The notes below the pieces were generated by a model. The model made no database searches, had not been told where the DNA came from, and worked only from the letters and a program-made list of their open reading frames with translations. Position numbers and translations under genes: made by a program. From Sesamia nonagrioides (taxonomy: Eukaryota > Arthropoda > Insecta > Lepidoptera > Noctuidae), in contig JADWQK010000686.1 in NCBI GenBank assembly GCA_017933935.1, forward strand, positions 62,001-126,000: a stretch of DNA of 64,000 nt, in the 5' to 3' direction. Positions 33,870 through 45,864 of this stretch are shown in pieces. The stretch's first letter is position 1. Each line of letters begins with the position of its first letter.

Positions 33870-34895
33870 AAAGTTATTATCCCTTTCAGCTGATCTTTTA
33901 TTTTTGCGAATAAGAAGAAGTCACACGGTGCAAGGTCCGGGCTGTAAGGAGGATGACCCAGGAGTTTGGCCGGTGTACTGTCCAGGAAGTCCCTCGTTTT
34001 GATTACGGTGTAGGCGCATTGTCGTGGTGAAGCAGTAACCCGCGAAGCCCTGTGTTTGGTCGCTTGTTGCTCACAACAGAGAAAACTTCTGTCAAGCATT
34101 TGGTAGTATCATGATCAACCTTTTTATCGTCCCACTGCTGGGCACAGGTTTCCTCTCATACTGAGAAGGATTGAGTGTTATCACCACGCTTGCTCAATGC
34201 GGATTGGCGATTTCAGACTTAGAAGTCCAGGGTTTACTCAAGATGTTTTCTTTCACCTTGTAATCAGTCATTAGTAGTATACTATATACTGTAACTTCTC
34301 TGGTTTCGTAAAGGAAACACCAAGTAACCAGTCAGGAAGCTCACGATCCAAATGTTACCCCCGCTTCTAGAGCTTCACTTTGATAGGCGTTGATTCGTTT
34401 TGAAACACCCAAACCGTCGACTGGTGCTTCGTTTTTGTATCGTATAGACAAATCGCAGATCCATCACCTGTAACGATGTCGTAAACATGCCGAGACAAGC
34501 CTGCTTCATATTTGTGTATCACATCATGGCACCATTCCACCTGTGCCTGCTTCTGAGCATCGGTGAGATTGTGGGGCACCCAGCGTGAAACTATCCTCCG
34601 CAACCGAAGATGCACATGTAGAATCTCGTGAAGGCTTCCTGAACCAATCTGCAGTTTATGTTTAATTTCTTGGTATTTAATTCGTCTATTGTATTGGATC
34701 AAACTTTTCACTGCTAGCACGTTTTCTTCTAAGTATAACAACCGTCAAAGGGCGACCACATCTTTCTTCATCCCCTAAAGTTAGTCGACCACGCTTAAAT
34801 TCATTATACCGCCGATACACGGCTGCCTTAGAAGGGCTTTCATCCATGAATGTCATTTGAAATGTATCGTACGATTCGTCTGGTTTGAACATGAA
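33870..34895 (-). pseudogene. mariner transposase remnant, interrupted by a LINE tail
   Basis: On the - strand the N-terminal part has VYRRYNEFKRGRLTLGDEER and CGRPLTVV (helix-turn-helix end). The middle part has RRIKYQEIKHKLQIGSGSLH, ILHVHLRLRRIVSRWVPHNL and a block with DIVTGD (first catalytic Asp region). The C-terminal part has GHPPYSPDLAPCDFFLFAKI, the third catalytic block of DD34D mariners. The frames are out of register, and the stretch between ESTPIKVK and the C-terminal block is replaced by a LINE 3' tail (about 34108-34345). It is clearly dead. The N-terminal end abuts Copia sequence. Confidence 0.85.
34108..34345 (-). mobile_element. LINE 3'-tail repeat (GCCCAGCAGTGGGA family) inside mariner
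   Basis: The reverse complement contains GAGAGGAAACCTGTGCCCAG, CAGTGGGACGATAAAAAGGT and TGATCATGAT. It matches the tails at 38586-38693 and 42235-42410. It splits the mariner reading frames, so it inserted after the mariner. The far boundary is approximate. Confidence 0.7.
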
Positions 34896-34899
34896 GAAT

Positions 34900-36480
34900 C
34901 AGACAGGGGAACTGTCATAACTGAACTGAACAGTCTGAAGAGCCTGAGGTCAGAAAAAGATACCCTTTGCGCGAGAGAAAAGCAAAGAAGTTCCCAGATT
35001 ATATCACTTAAATTACGGTTGTGCGTAGAGAGCCTACATCTATTAGGGAGGCATTATCTCTAGAAGACGCAAACATGTGGAAGGTGGCAATAGAAGAAGA
35101 GATGAATGCTTTAAAAGAAAATAAAACATGAACTCTAGTAAAGGCTCCTAATCCTAAAACGTCGTTGATTCGAAATGGCTTTTCGGATTCAAAGAAGAGG
35201 CGGGGGAAAGACCCGTTATAAAGCTCGCCTGGTAGCTAGAGGATTCATTCAAGGAAAAGGTGTGGATTACTTCACACACGGCACACCGTCTCACCTATGG
35301 TCCGACATGGCTCTTTAAGAGCATTATTTGCTTTAGCAGTAAAGATGGATTTAAAAATTGATCATATGGATGTGAAGACGGCGTTTCTTAAAGGAGATTT
35401 GAGAGAGACCGTGTATATGAGACAGCCTGAAGGTTTCGAGGTAAGAGGCAAAGAAGATCATGTGTGTCTAAAGGAAATCGCTATATGGACTTAAGCAAGC
35501 TCCTAGGGCGTGGAACGCCAAGCTTCAAGAAGAGCTCATGTGATTGAATTTCATTAGATCCGAAAATGAACCTTGTCTGTACACGAGGTCCAGGAATTTA
35601 AATACAATTATCATGGCGGTGTATGTTGATGATGTACTGATCTTAATGCTAAAGAGATGAAGTCAGTGGTCTGATGTCTTTATTTGCAATAAAAGATTTA
35701 GGCAAGGCTCAACTTATGTTAGGCATTCAAATTGAGCAGCGCCTAAATAAGCTATTGAAGGTGTACAAAATGGAAGACTGTAAGCAAGTGTCAACACCAG
35801 CTGTACCAGGTCAGAAGCTTGAGAAGTGTTCTAAGATTAGAGAAATGGTTCCCTATCGTGAGCTGATACTCGGTCAGACATAGCACATGTTATGAATCAC
35901 CTCAGTCAATTCAATGAATCCTATGGCGAAGCACATTGGATAGCAGCCAAGAGGGTGCTCCGTTATCTCAAGGGAACAAAGAACCGTATAAAGATTGACG
36001 TATCCAAGAGCAGAACATGAAGAAATTTTGGAGGGATGCGCTGATGCTGACTTTGCAGGTGATGCAGATAGGCGTTCATTTTCTGGCTCAGTGTTCCTTG
36101 TTCAAGGAGGAGCTGTATCGTGGTAGAGCATCAAACAAAAGACCATTGCACTTAGCATAGCAGAGGCCGAGTATGTGTCGATATCGGAGGCAACGAAAGA
36201 AGCGGTGTTTTTGAAGCGCTTTATGTCAGAAATGACCGGAGCTAAAGACATGCCTCCTGTTGCCATTCATTCAGATAGCCAATCAGCTATAGCTATAGCC
36301 GGCAATCCGGTACACCATCAACGGACAAAACATGTTGGTGTAAGATAGCACTTTGTGCGGAATATGATTGAGACTGGGATCGTTACTGTGAAATATTGTG
36401 AGACTGAACGGATGGTTGCTGATGCATTGACTAAGGCACTTGCCAGGGGCAAGTTCCATTTATGTGTCCATAGAGTTTCT
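34900..36480 (+). pseudogene. Copia-type LTR retrotransposon, decayed reverse transcriptase and RNase H
   Basis: In changing frames: EDANMWKVAIEEEMNALKEN, KWLFRIQRR / YKARLVARGFIQGKGVDYF, MDLKIDHMDVKTAFLKGDLR, MRQPEGFEV, LYGLKQAPRAWNAKLQEEL, MAVYVDDVLIL (catalytic DD), LFAIKDLGKAQLMLGIQIEQ, then the RNase H blocks SIAEAEYVSISEATKEAVFL and MVADALTKALARGKFH. This is the order of Ty1/Copia pol. At least four frameshifts or stops make it inactive. Integrase, gag and LTRs were not found. It directly follows the mariner remnant. Confidence 0.88.
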
Positions 36481-36639
36481 GTAATTTGTTACACGTTTTA
36501 TTGGCAAAATTGTGGTATCTATTCCACAGAGGCCATTGATCAAGAGTTGGGGTTGAATCTCACCTTGAAAAAAGAAGAAGAAGAAGAAAAGTCATGGTTG
36601 TTTTTTGTTAATATTATTGTGTGCTTTGGTTATTGAATA

Positions 36640-36945
36640 TATGTACTTTGTTTTACACTCTTTGCTATTGAACTTCTCGTCCGTTTTGATACGCGGCGCA
36701 CCGCCCCGCTGTCCTCCACACAGTACCGCCCCGCTGTCGTCCGTTGCGCACCCCAATAACCATTGTCCTCCGCACCGCATCGCCTTGCTGTATTTTTATT
36801 ACGAATATCTGCTCAACTCTGCTCCACCACGCTCGCGCTGCTTCCATTGAAGCTGAGCGGAGATCTCGGGCATAGTGATTGCTCAATTCGTGTATCGCTA
36901 AGCTCCTCTCCGCCCCGCTACGCATCAGTGGAAACGCGGCCTAAG
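36640..36945. repeat. GC-rich repeat tract, probable MITE end
   Basis: C/G-rich tract with repeated CCGCACCGC / ACCGCCCCGCTGTC units. It terminates in CAGTGGAAACGCGGCCTAAG, whose reverse complement resembles a common lepidopteran transposon terminus (from memory). Open frames on both strands reflect base composition only. Confidence 0.35.
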
Positions 36946-38160
36946 AGTACCACACACCGTTTCTTAACTTTGAGGATTGACACGTGCGGTAGTTTCCTAG
37001 GAGCTTCTTAGAAAAAACAATTGATAATTATAAATACAATAAGTCTATAAAGTCATGAAATTAAAGTTTGGGGAAATAACATTTATTAAAAGTAGGGCAA
37101 CACTAAATCATAGTACATCGAATGTCATCCGCTGTCATCCATTTGTTTTGTGACTTGTTTTTTACCGAAAGGAGATGTTTCATTTTGGGCAACCACTATC
37201 TACGCTATAAAGATAAAAAGGAAAAAAATAAAAGGTTTTCATAAAAATACTACTAAATTAATTTGAATAAAAATACAAGTATATATAATTATTTGAAACG
37301 TTTTTTAGTGAGATAACCCCTTTATTAAGGTAGCCATGACAGTGGTTATGACGTTTGATTGGCGACTTTGACAGTTCTATTTTACCGTTGTGTTCGTGTC
37401 GAGTGTTGATTTGAGTTGATTGTGTTTATTTAATGGGCCGTATATTCGGAATCCATGGTTTGTTTTTTTCGCAGTCATATGCTAAATAATATAGATACGA
37501 TAGCCTTAGATACATGACACGCCAATTAAATATCATTGTCAAAATCATATTTCGCCTATTGCTGACCACCATATTTATTAGTAGTTGTGTTGCACTCCTT
37601 CGCCGAGTTAAATTGAATCTGTATAAAAACTAAGCCAAAATATAGGAAATTAACATTAAAAACAGTTAACTATAGCGTAACTATGCCTAGCATTAAGTGC
37701 TGGCCCAGGCTCCATACATTTCTGAAACATCTCCTTTGTATTAATTTTCAATTTTATATAGACAAAACTATAATTTAATTATGAAGTAATGTTTAAACAG
37801 AGATCAATGCTTGAGTTTACGCGTATAATCTGCAGTAAATTTTTGGTTTAAACAGAGTGAGAGAGATGACCTATGCTTTCGGTCTAGCACTATCTCTTTC
37901 CTCATAGATGATTAATGATTTTGAGAGAGATAAAGATAGACGAAACTTCGTTATCTCTCTTCTTTCGGAGTACCACAATTCTCATCTCTAAGGCATGTCC
38001 ATGTGCGTGACCATAGCTGTAGTCTGTAGGTAAGTAGATTTCTGCCACTTAAGCAGATTTAACTCCAGATTACAGAAAACCCCAAAATTTTAAAAAAAAT
38101 GAATGCTAGTACCTATTTCATTTATTTATCCTACGCCCACAATGCAGTGCAATGGAGGCA
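36946..38160. other. Intergenic, little recognised
   Basis: AAAGGAGATGTTTCA near 37168 recurs as its reverse complement near 37722. It could be the termini of an old element of about 570 bp, but the similarity is only about 15 bp. Nothing else was supported. Confidence 0.35.
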
Positions 38161-38164
38161 ATAA

Positions 38165-38395
38165 TCCATATTAATATTATAAATGCGAAAGTAACTCTGC
38201 CTGTCTGTCTGTTACGCTTTCCCGCTTAAACCTCTCAACCGATTTTGATGAAATTTGGCACAGACAATCTTTAAACCCTGAGAAAGGACATAGGCTACCT
38301 TTTATTGAAAAAAAAATGATATTCCCGAGGGAAATCTAAAAAGCGCGATATAACCGAGTTCCACACGGGAGAAGCCGCGGGCGCAAAGCTAGTAT
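38165..38395 (+). mobile_element. Helitron-like short element (Lep1-type)
   Basis: The element reads AATATTATAAATGCGAAAGT, CTGTCTGTCTGTTACGC, CCGATTTTGATGAAATTTGG, then CCACACGGGAGAAGCCGCGG and GCAAAGCTAGT. The GC-rich palindromic segment followed by CTAG is the Helitron-type 3' end. The reverse of the same end occurs at 42841 and a forward copy at about 54640-54850. Confidence 0.6.
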
Positions 38396-38585
38396 AGAAT
38401 ATAATAAAATACTCTTTATTATGTACATACATACACCATAAATAGAAAGATTTTACAAGGGATGACACAATGGGCGGTCTTATCGCTAAGAGCGATCTTT
38501 AACAGACAACCTTTGGATGAAGCACTAAGCGGAAGGAAAGAGAATTATTCCAAATTAAATTAATTATTTAAATTAATTATTGCCA

Positions 38586-38693
38586 ACCCGCATTGAGCAA
38601 GCGTGGTGATTACGCTCAATCCTTCTCTGTATGAGAGGAGACCTGTGCCCAGCAGTGGGACGATAAAAAGGTTGATGATTGATGATGATGATG
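38586..38693 (+). mobile_element. LINE 3'-tail insertion, 5'-truncated, with perfect duplication
   Basis: The 108-bp piece runs from ACCCGCATTGAGCAAGCGTG through GCCCAGCAGTGGGACGATAA to GATGATGATGATG. It is flanked by perfect 16-bp direct repeats AAATTAATTATTGCCA (38570-38585 and 38694-38709). It is a very short target-primed insertion. Confidence 0.88.
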
Positions 38694-38816
38694 AAATTAA
38701 TTATTGCCATATTCTTGGCATTTTAGCGAATTTTTTGCTTATGTCAGACAAATTCCCCGGTTTTGAAATGGTCACCCTGATAATGACAGCATTGACGTCT
38801 TTCAAACAATTCAAAA

Positions 38817-40272
38817 TAGTGTGACCGGATTCAGTATTTTAATACTTTTTGAGTATATTTTAGTAAGTTTTCCAAGAGTCAGTTTTTTTAAGACGGAAGC
38901 CAGTATTTTTGGGTATATTTTGAAAAAAAAAAATATGGCAATATCATTGCCATTACCATGTCATAAAATTATAAAATCTAGATTACATTAATGTTCAGGG
39001 GGAATTTCCGGATTTAGGTCCGTATTCCAGAAGGAAACTCAAGCATTGATCACTTTTTAAACATTACTTAAAACTAGTTTCAACCAATCAAAAGGCTTCA
39101 AACGAGACCTAAGTAGAGCTTGAGTCTCAATCTATATTTCATTTTGGAGCAAAGATCATTATGTTACAGATGGGACATGACAGGTGGGCCTAGAATTACA
39201 AATAGTATCGAATCATCTAGTCACAAAATGATGTTCTGTTCTGCACTTGGTGTCATCATCACATCTTTGAAGGTTTGGGTTCAAACTTTCAAATTGAAAC
39301 TTAGGAAAATTGCCGAATTATTAAAAGTTTCAATAATTCGGGATTTTCCCTAAGTTTATATTGTACGTGTTCGTCGTAATATAAATAGAGCGCACGATTT
39401 TTTGTTGTCATTATAATTCATGATATTACGCTGTTATCTGATACGCAATTCAGAATCCATAAAACATGTCTATTTTTCAGCAAAGTTATTTGGCTAGATG
39501 GGAACAAATTCCAGAGTTTTCTTCGCTTTCACGTTATAAAGATGACGAGTACGCTGCGTTTTGTAAAGCGTGCAGTGCGAAACTCCAAAGTAGAATAGCA
39601 TCTATAAAACAACATGCAAATACTGAAAAACATAAATCGAACAGGAACAAATATAAAGGACACTCAAAAGTAAGCTTAACTTGTTTTAACCCATCAAACA
39701 GAATGTTAAATTAATATAATTCTAATATTTGTTGCAATGATGATGATGATTAATAAATAAAAATATGTTTTGAAAATCAGTATTTTTATTGGTATATTTT
39801 CCCTGTGCAAGTCGGTATATTTCAGTATTTTTTTAAAGAGCTTCAGGAGTTTGGCGGGAATGTCAAGATGAGTGTCACGCTCATTTTTCATTGGACTTTT
39901 AAAATTATTTATGGTGTCGTTTACTAAATAAAAACGCGTGATTTATGTAGTAAAAAGTGCATTCAGTGAATAATTCAAAAAGAACAGTGAAATATTGTAG
40001 CATAGTGGCCTCATCATGTCTTTACGCTAAACCGCTCCTTAACGTCAAAAACGCGTAAAACGAAAGGAGTTAGTTTAGGTTAAGTTATGCTAGGATAAGT
40101 TAGGATAAATTAGGATAAGTTAAGATAGATATTTAATGAAGAAAAAATTACTGAAGACTTGGCTGTATGGCGTACTATGCCTTTGCCTTTTCCATTCGCC
40201 CGAACGGAAAGAAATGAACCAAAAAAAATAAAGAGCTTCAGTATTTTTGTAAAATTTAATCTGGTCACACTG
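38817..40272 (+). mobile_element. hAT deletion derivative, 1456 bp, with perfect 8-bp duplication
   Basis: The termini TAGTGTGACC... and ...GGTCACACTG are inverted repeats. Perfect 8-bp direct repeats ATTCAAAA (38809-38816, 40273-40280) are the hAT-type target duplication. Inside, 39466-39714 encodes a BED-type zinc finger. The rest of a transposase is missing. An internal imperfect palindrome (about 39297-39354) and a short tandem repeat of TTAGGATAAG units (about 40088-40130) are also present. The termini match those of the elements at 58417 and 61088. The right end lies 139 bp before the NELF-C/D start codon. Confidence 0.9.
39466..39714 (+). pseudogene. BED zinc-finger N-terminal fragment of hAT transposase
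   Basis: An 82-codon ORF starting MSIFQQSYLARWEQIPEF. The pattern F-C-x2-C (FCKACSAKL) followed by IKQHANTEKHKSN gives the C-x2-C-xn-H-x5-H of a BED finger, the DNA-binding head of ZBED-type hAT transposases. It stops after 82 residues without any catalytic domain, so it is a fragment. It could still be translated as a small DNA-binding protein; this is inference. Confidence 0.75.
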
Positions 40273-40411
40273 ATTCAAAATGTCAAAGTCAATTTTTGTG
40301 GCGTCTTGTCTTGAATGAATTGATTACATTTCTGAAATTATGTGAATTTCTTCAATGTTATTCTAAACATCCTAGGCTAATTTGTATCTACATTACATAC
40401 CGTGTTTAATT

Positions 40412-43400
40412 ATGCCTTATGAAGAAGAGCGGACGTGGGAAGCCCCCAACCACAATCAATATGAAGTATGTTTAATTATTTTCTTGATTGTTTTGTACAT
40501 TTATCTGCTAGTATTATATTATTTTTATCAAATTCACAGTAACCAATAAATATCATAGTAAAGAGACCAGCCAAACCGCCTAATTGTACTGCGAATATCA
40601 CAGGTCTTTTAAAATATGAGGTATATGATTAAAATCTTTCGATAATTTCCATATTATTTTTTCTATAATTTAGGAAGAAGGAAATGAAGACGTCATTGAA
40701 AATCCTGAAGAAGTCTTACATGAATGTCTTGAAAAATTTAAAACACCAGATTATATTATGGAACCAGGAATATTTGGTCAACTTAAGCGATACTTTCAAG
40801 CTGGAGGCAATCCTGAACAAGTGATTGAACAATTATCCATAAACTATAATGCAGTGGCCCAAATGGCTAACTTACTAGCAGAATGGCTAATACTTGGAGG
40901 TTTGTTTACTGAACTTTGCTGTTTTAATACTCTTCAAATTTTCTTCTATTTATATCATTCTATGCTTACACAATAAATAAAAAATAAGAGACGTGCTATA
41001 ATCATTAAATATCTCAATTTCCAGGGGTCAAAGTGACAGAGGTACAAGCAATGGTTGAAAACCATTTAAAAGATATGATTTTGAAAACATTTGATCCCAA
41101 AAAAGCTGACACTATATTTACTGAGGAGGGTGAAGTAAGTAGTATGGTCAACACCAATATTTTGAAAGATTTTTTAGCAGTGATACTAACAATACAATAT
41201 TTTTTCAGACACCAGCTTGGCTAACAGAAATGATTGAGCACCCAACTTGGCGGTCATTAATTTATAGATTGGCTGAAGAGTATCCTGATTGTCTCATGCT
41301 TAACTTTACTATAAAGGTGAGTTATATAAACACAACTCAATACAAAACAATCTTTCTTCAATTTAAACTCTAATGGGTACAACTAAGTGTGAATAAGTAT
41401 TATCTTGCAAAATAAATCACTCTAGACCAGTAGTTTGTTTTTTTTTTTTGCCAGATTACATTTGGTTGTATTTGAATCAATCTATTTTATTTCCAGTTGA
41501 TATCAGATGCTGGATTTCAAGGAGAAATTACGAGCATATCTACAGCAGCACAGCAAATTGAAGTATTTTCGAGGGTTCTCAAATCAGCCATAGTTGGATT
41601 CCTACAAAGTTCTGATGATTGGCAAAATAGTGTTAATGAATGTGCAGTATGTATAAGCTGTTTATTGTTCTATTATAAGTACGGAGAGAACACACTCTTG
41701 TTTTGTTCACAATCATGTTTTTCTTTTGATCAATTTGAATATTGATAAACTTAATTTTCCATAAATAAATTGATAAAATGTAGAAGCAATTTTACTAAAA
41801 AAACAATTCACTACATAATATTGTTATTAATCTAACATTGAATGTAAATGTGAATACCAAATTATTTAAAAAGAAATTGTATGAATGGTTGTCTGTGAAT
41901 AGTTTTTATTTTCTTGACAAAAAATGTTAATGTCTATTACATCTTGAAAAATTTGCATGCTTATATTAAATTGGCAAAACATGTCTTGTTCTAAATTGTA
42001 TTTGTACCATCTTTGTATACCATGTTTTTATGCAAATAAATATATTATTATTACAGAAAATGGTCTGCCATGGTGCCCACACATATGTGTACAGTCAAGT
42101 TATTGTGCATATTCTTTCTCAAGAACCCAGAGGAGGTGCCATCATGAAAAGACTTGGACAAGAAATAACACGTTGTGCACAACAAAGGTAGGTTTCTGTT
42201 AAAATAAAAGTTATACATATGTACTTTCTAAGTTTATCTTGGATATCAATAACTGAAGGTGAAGGAAAACATCTTGAGGAAACCTGGACTTTAAGTATGA
42301 AATCGCCAACCCACATTCAGCAAGTGTGGTGATTACGCTCAATCCGTATCTGTATGAGAGGAGACCTGTGTCCAGCAGTGGGACGATAAAAAGGTTGATA
42401 ACGATTGTAGGCTGATGTTAAAGTACATTTTTTGCCTCTCTTAAAAAGGCCAAGGCTTCTTCTCATTATAAAATTCTTGTTTTGGAGATCGAGATCAGCC
42501 AATTATGCATATATGATACACATGTACTTCTGAAAAACTGCAAAAGCTGTATTGGAAATAAGTAATACTGCAAAGACCACTTCCTTGTATGTTATAGCAG
42601 CTTTTTTTTCTTGTTGCAGTGGACATGATGTGACTCCCATTACATTGGCTCTTACATCAGGCGAATCCTGGCGCAATGCTCGTACGGCATTGGCAGCTAT
42701 GTTGTCACGTGGTGCACTAAACCCTGCTGATATTTCAGTGTTATTTAGAGCATATACACAACCAGAACCACCACCAGTACATTTATTAAGAATTCCTCAG
42801 TTTTTAGGTATGTTGCTTTGATTCATTTTTATTTGTTAACTAGCTTTCCGCCCGCGGCTTCGCCCGCGTGGAGTTCGGTTATGTCGCTCTTTTTAGATTT
42901 CCTTCGGGAATTTCATTTTTTTTTTTCCGGGATAAAAAGTACCCTATTATATCCGGACTTCTAACTTTACGTCTACAAAATTTCAAAGCAATCGGTTCTG
43001 TAGTTACGGCGTGAAAGCGGAACAAAAAAACAAACTCACTTTCCCATTTATAATATTAGTATGATTTTCCAGAATTTAACATAAATAACTATTATCTGTA
43101 ACATCCTGTCTAAATAATCATATTAAGGGATAAACTTGGCCCCTGTGTCTGTTTTACCTTACCACATTTTCATTTTACAGAACTCCTGGTTGATGCATTG
43201 TTCAAATTAGGAAGCAAACTAAATCCAGAACACAAATCAAAATACATGTATTTATTGGCATATGCCGCAAGTGTGTGTGAGGGGCTCACTCCCAACAGGC
43301 CTGTCAAGGATGAATTAAAGGCTACAGTTCAAGCTATTGAAAAAGTACATGCTGTCTGTTGCAGTTCTGCTAGTTCTAGTGAACTGATTGCCGAATTACC

Positions 43401-45805
43401 TACATTGTATCATTGTATAAGGTGATTGCTGAATTACACACATATTGTCATTAGTCTCGAAGCAAACAGCTTATGTAGAATTAAATGGTTGGGTGTACAC
43501 TGTAACACACAATACTTTCAGGTTTCCCGTCGTTGGAATGGGCGTGCTGGTTTGGGTAGAATGTGTTGTGACGGAGCCTTCATACTTCAAGTTGTGCACA
43601 GAACATTGTCCTGTACATTTGGCTCTCCTAGATGAAGTTGCGTCTTGTCACCAATTACTGCATCACCGACTCCTGAGATTGCTTGTGCAATTATTTGAAT
43701 CTCCACAAGATGAATTAGAAATTTTAGTTCAGGTATAATCATGTACAATGCAATCAATGTGCTATATCATTGTGTAGTTATGAATACAAACTGCAGATAA
43801 TCTAACGACCATACAAGTCCGTAGGCGTTTAATGCTTAATTTATTGAGGGTACCCTGCATTCTCAAACCTCAGCTAGTTGACAGAACTGCATTCTGATTG
43901 GCCCTACCAAGGTTATTAGGTAGCACTAGAGATAGACAGGTTAAAAAAGGAAGATATCAATATGCTTCCAAACAATTATTATAGAAATATTATAATAATT
44001 AGCATTTTACACTCGGATTTCAAAACGAAACGAAAAAAATTAACATATTAAAATGATATTTTGACAAATATTCATGAAGAGATAATTGTGAACACAGCGC
44101 GTGTTTAGAGAACTGCTGTAAGACCATTAGAAGGACATTCCAGAAGGTACTGTGTAAACTACACCAAATTTTCTGTAGTCCTCATACTGCAGAACTTAGT
44201 AACCGGCGACGGTTTTTCATAAGTATTAAACAAGTTTGGAGAGATTTGTCGTCTGTTATTAGGCATCTACGGAGTTGTATGGTTGTTGAAATAATCCCTC
44301 TCTTCCACGATAGGCAGCTAGAGTACTTGGAGCGCCGCCGCTTCTTTTTGGGTGGATGTGATGGGCGCAAAGGGGGTGGGATGATAAAACTACCCTAATC
44401 CTATCCGCGGAAAACATACCAGGTACACCCCAGGTGACCTCCACAGAACGGGGCGGCCAGCGGTTTGGTGGTATACTAGTGATAGACTACCCAAAACCTG
44501 AGACGTGTTCCGCGCCTCTGAACAGGAAATGAGACTGTGCAGTACTGTATAAGATAACGGGATCCGTATGAAATTCATGGGCCAATGGTGGTTGCAGAAC
44601 ACCGTGTGGTTCATCAAAAAATCATCAATAGGCGTAAGGCTGTGAAGATTTCCCCACGCAAAAAATAGATAAACAAATGCTATACCTACTGCTATTTATT
44701 TTCAGTTGGAATTGAAGAAAATGTTACTTGATAGGATGGTCAACTTACTAAGCCGAGGTTGCGTTGTGCCTGTCCTGCGTTATATAAAAGAGTGTGTGCG
44801 CCGTGGTGATACCGACATTTCTTTAATTAGATACTTTATTACAGAGGTAAGTTGACTATCGAAACCATTACCATCAGGTCAGGTCCTAAATAAATTTAGG
44901 AGCTGACCTGCACCCTTATTGTTTACCCACTATTACTAGCAATTGGAATCATTTTCAAGCATATTGCGTATCCATTGCTCCAAATGTTCAATAAAAGTGC
45001 CTGCACAATGACATATATAACGCAATGAATGTTGTTGGAACTGGAACTGTCAAAGTGCAACCCATTATTCCATTTGTAGAGGTGGACATGATCATAAAAA
45101 TGCATATTTTTGGTGTTATGAATTCAATGTAGGTATAAATGTACATACATAAACAAACAATAGGTATATAAATAAACAGTAACAATTCTACACAAGGTTG
45201 ACTTTGGTGTGTATTCTCCCTACGCAGTTTTCATCTCGCGACTTTTCACAATCGTAATCTGATAGAAGTTTGAAGAAATTGAGTTCCGATGGAGATTTTT
45301 CAGATACTAATAACTTTTTATATTTACGTTTGGACATTTTGTACACTTTTTTCCCTTGTTTTTAGGTCAAAACCTGTGATAGTACTGACAAAAAAAGCAT
45401 GCGCGAAATACGACGTGAAATGCATGTAAACAAACATGTGACAACGTTTCTAAAATTATTTTATAATACCTATCCAAAGAAGTACTACAGCATTTTATGT
45501 ATGGTACTTCCACACTTGAAATGCTGTATTGAAACTAAAATAACAACACTAATTTCTATTTTTTAATAACAGGTTTTAGACGCGATAGCACCGCCTTATA
45601 CACCAGAATTCGTACAGTTAGTGCTACCAATGGTTGAAAATGAGGAAATTACTGGAACAATGAGAGCAGAAGGAGAAAATGATCCGGTTTCTGAATTCAT
45701 AGGTAACAACCGTGCCTACTATTCTAAAAGTTTATTGTTTTTGTTTAATAGTAAACTAACTCTTTTTTTTCAGTTCACTGCAAGGCGCATTATGTTGGAC
45801 CATAA
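40412..45805 (+). CDS. NELFCD: Negative elongation factor C/D (TH1), 12 exons, complete
   Basis: Coding exons: 40412-40465, 40674-40899, 41025-41134, 41209-41316, 41497-41646, 42057-42187, 42620-42807, 43181-43421, 43522-43732, 44706-44846, 45573-45702, 45774-45805. All borders are GT/AG, phases agree, and the sum is 1722 nt (573 residues plus stop), close to the size of animal NELF-C/D (about 580-590). Recognisable blocks are EPGIFGQLKRYFQAGGNPEQ, LTEMIEHPTWRSLIYRLAEE, SGHDVTPITLALTSGESWRN, LLRIPQFLELLVDALFKLGS and FPVVGMGVLVWVECVVTEPS. The protein belongs to the NELF complex, which binds RNA polymerase II with DSIF and holds it paused near promoters in the nucleus. MPYEEERTWEAPNHNQYE is a good family start. 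Introns hold a LINE tail and a Helitron-like element. It converges on NSRP1. Confidence 0.97.
42235..42410 (+). mobile_element. LINE 3'-tail repeat in NELFCD intron 6
   Basis: GTGATTACGCTCAATCCGTA, GAGAGGAGACCTGTGTCCAG and CAGTGGGACGATAAAAAGGT match the tails at 38586 and 34108. No clear flanking duplication was seen. Confidence 0.65.
42841..43066 (-). mobile_element. Helitron-like short element in NELFCD intron 7
   Basis: Begins ACTAGCTTTCCGCCCGCGGC (the reverse of the hairpin-CTAGT end) and runs through CGGGATAAAAAGTACCCTAT to TTATAATATTAGTATGAT. It is intronic; the flanking exons splice across it. Confidence 0.6.
43733..44705. other. NELFCD intron 9, unidentified repeat-like tract
   Basis: The segment about 44180-44640 is richer in GC than the rest of the intron and has overlapping - strand open frames, with a TACCAGGTACACCCCAGGTG block. 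It looks like decayed mobile DNA, but no motif allows a family call. Confidence 0.3.
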
Positions 45806-45819
45806 CTAAACATCTATGA

Positions 45820-45825
45820 AATAAA
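45820..45825 (+). promoter_or_regulatory. Candidate polyadenylation signal of NELFCD
   Basis: AATAAA, 15 bp after the TAA stop, so the 3' UTR would be very short and cleavage would fall at or inside the end of the convergent NSRP1 gene. Confidence 0.6.
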
Positions 45826-45864
45826 TTACACTTATATAATTAAATCAAAGTTTAATTATTCAAA

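Noticed and set aside
36592..37011. Four overlapping frames in the GC-rich repeat at 36.6-37.0 kb
   Set aside because: Repetitive CCGCACCGC-like composition produces open frames in every phase; no motif.
39297..39354. Imperfect palindrome around AATTATTAAAAGTTTCAATAATT
   Set aside because: It is internal to the 38817-40272 hAT derivative and has several mismatches; treated as part of that element.
40088..40130. Short tandem repeat of TTAGGATAAG-like units, considered as a CRISPR-like or telomeric array
   Set aside because: Only about four diverged 10-bp units without spacers, inside a hAT derivative; a simple tandem repeat.
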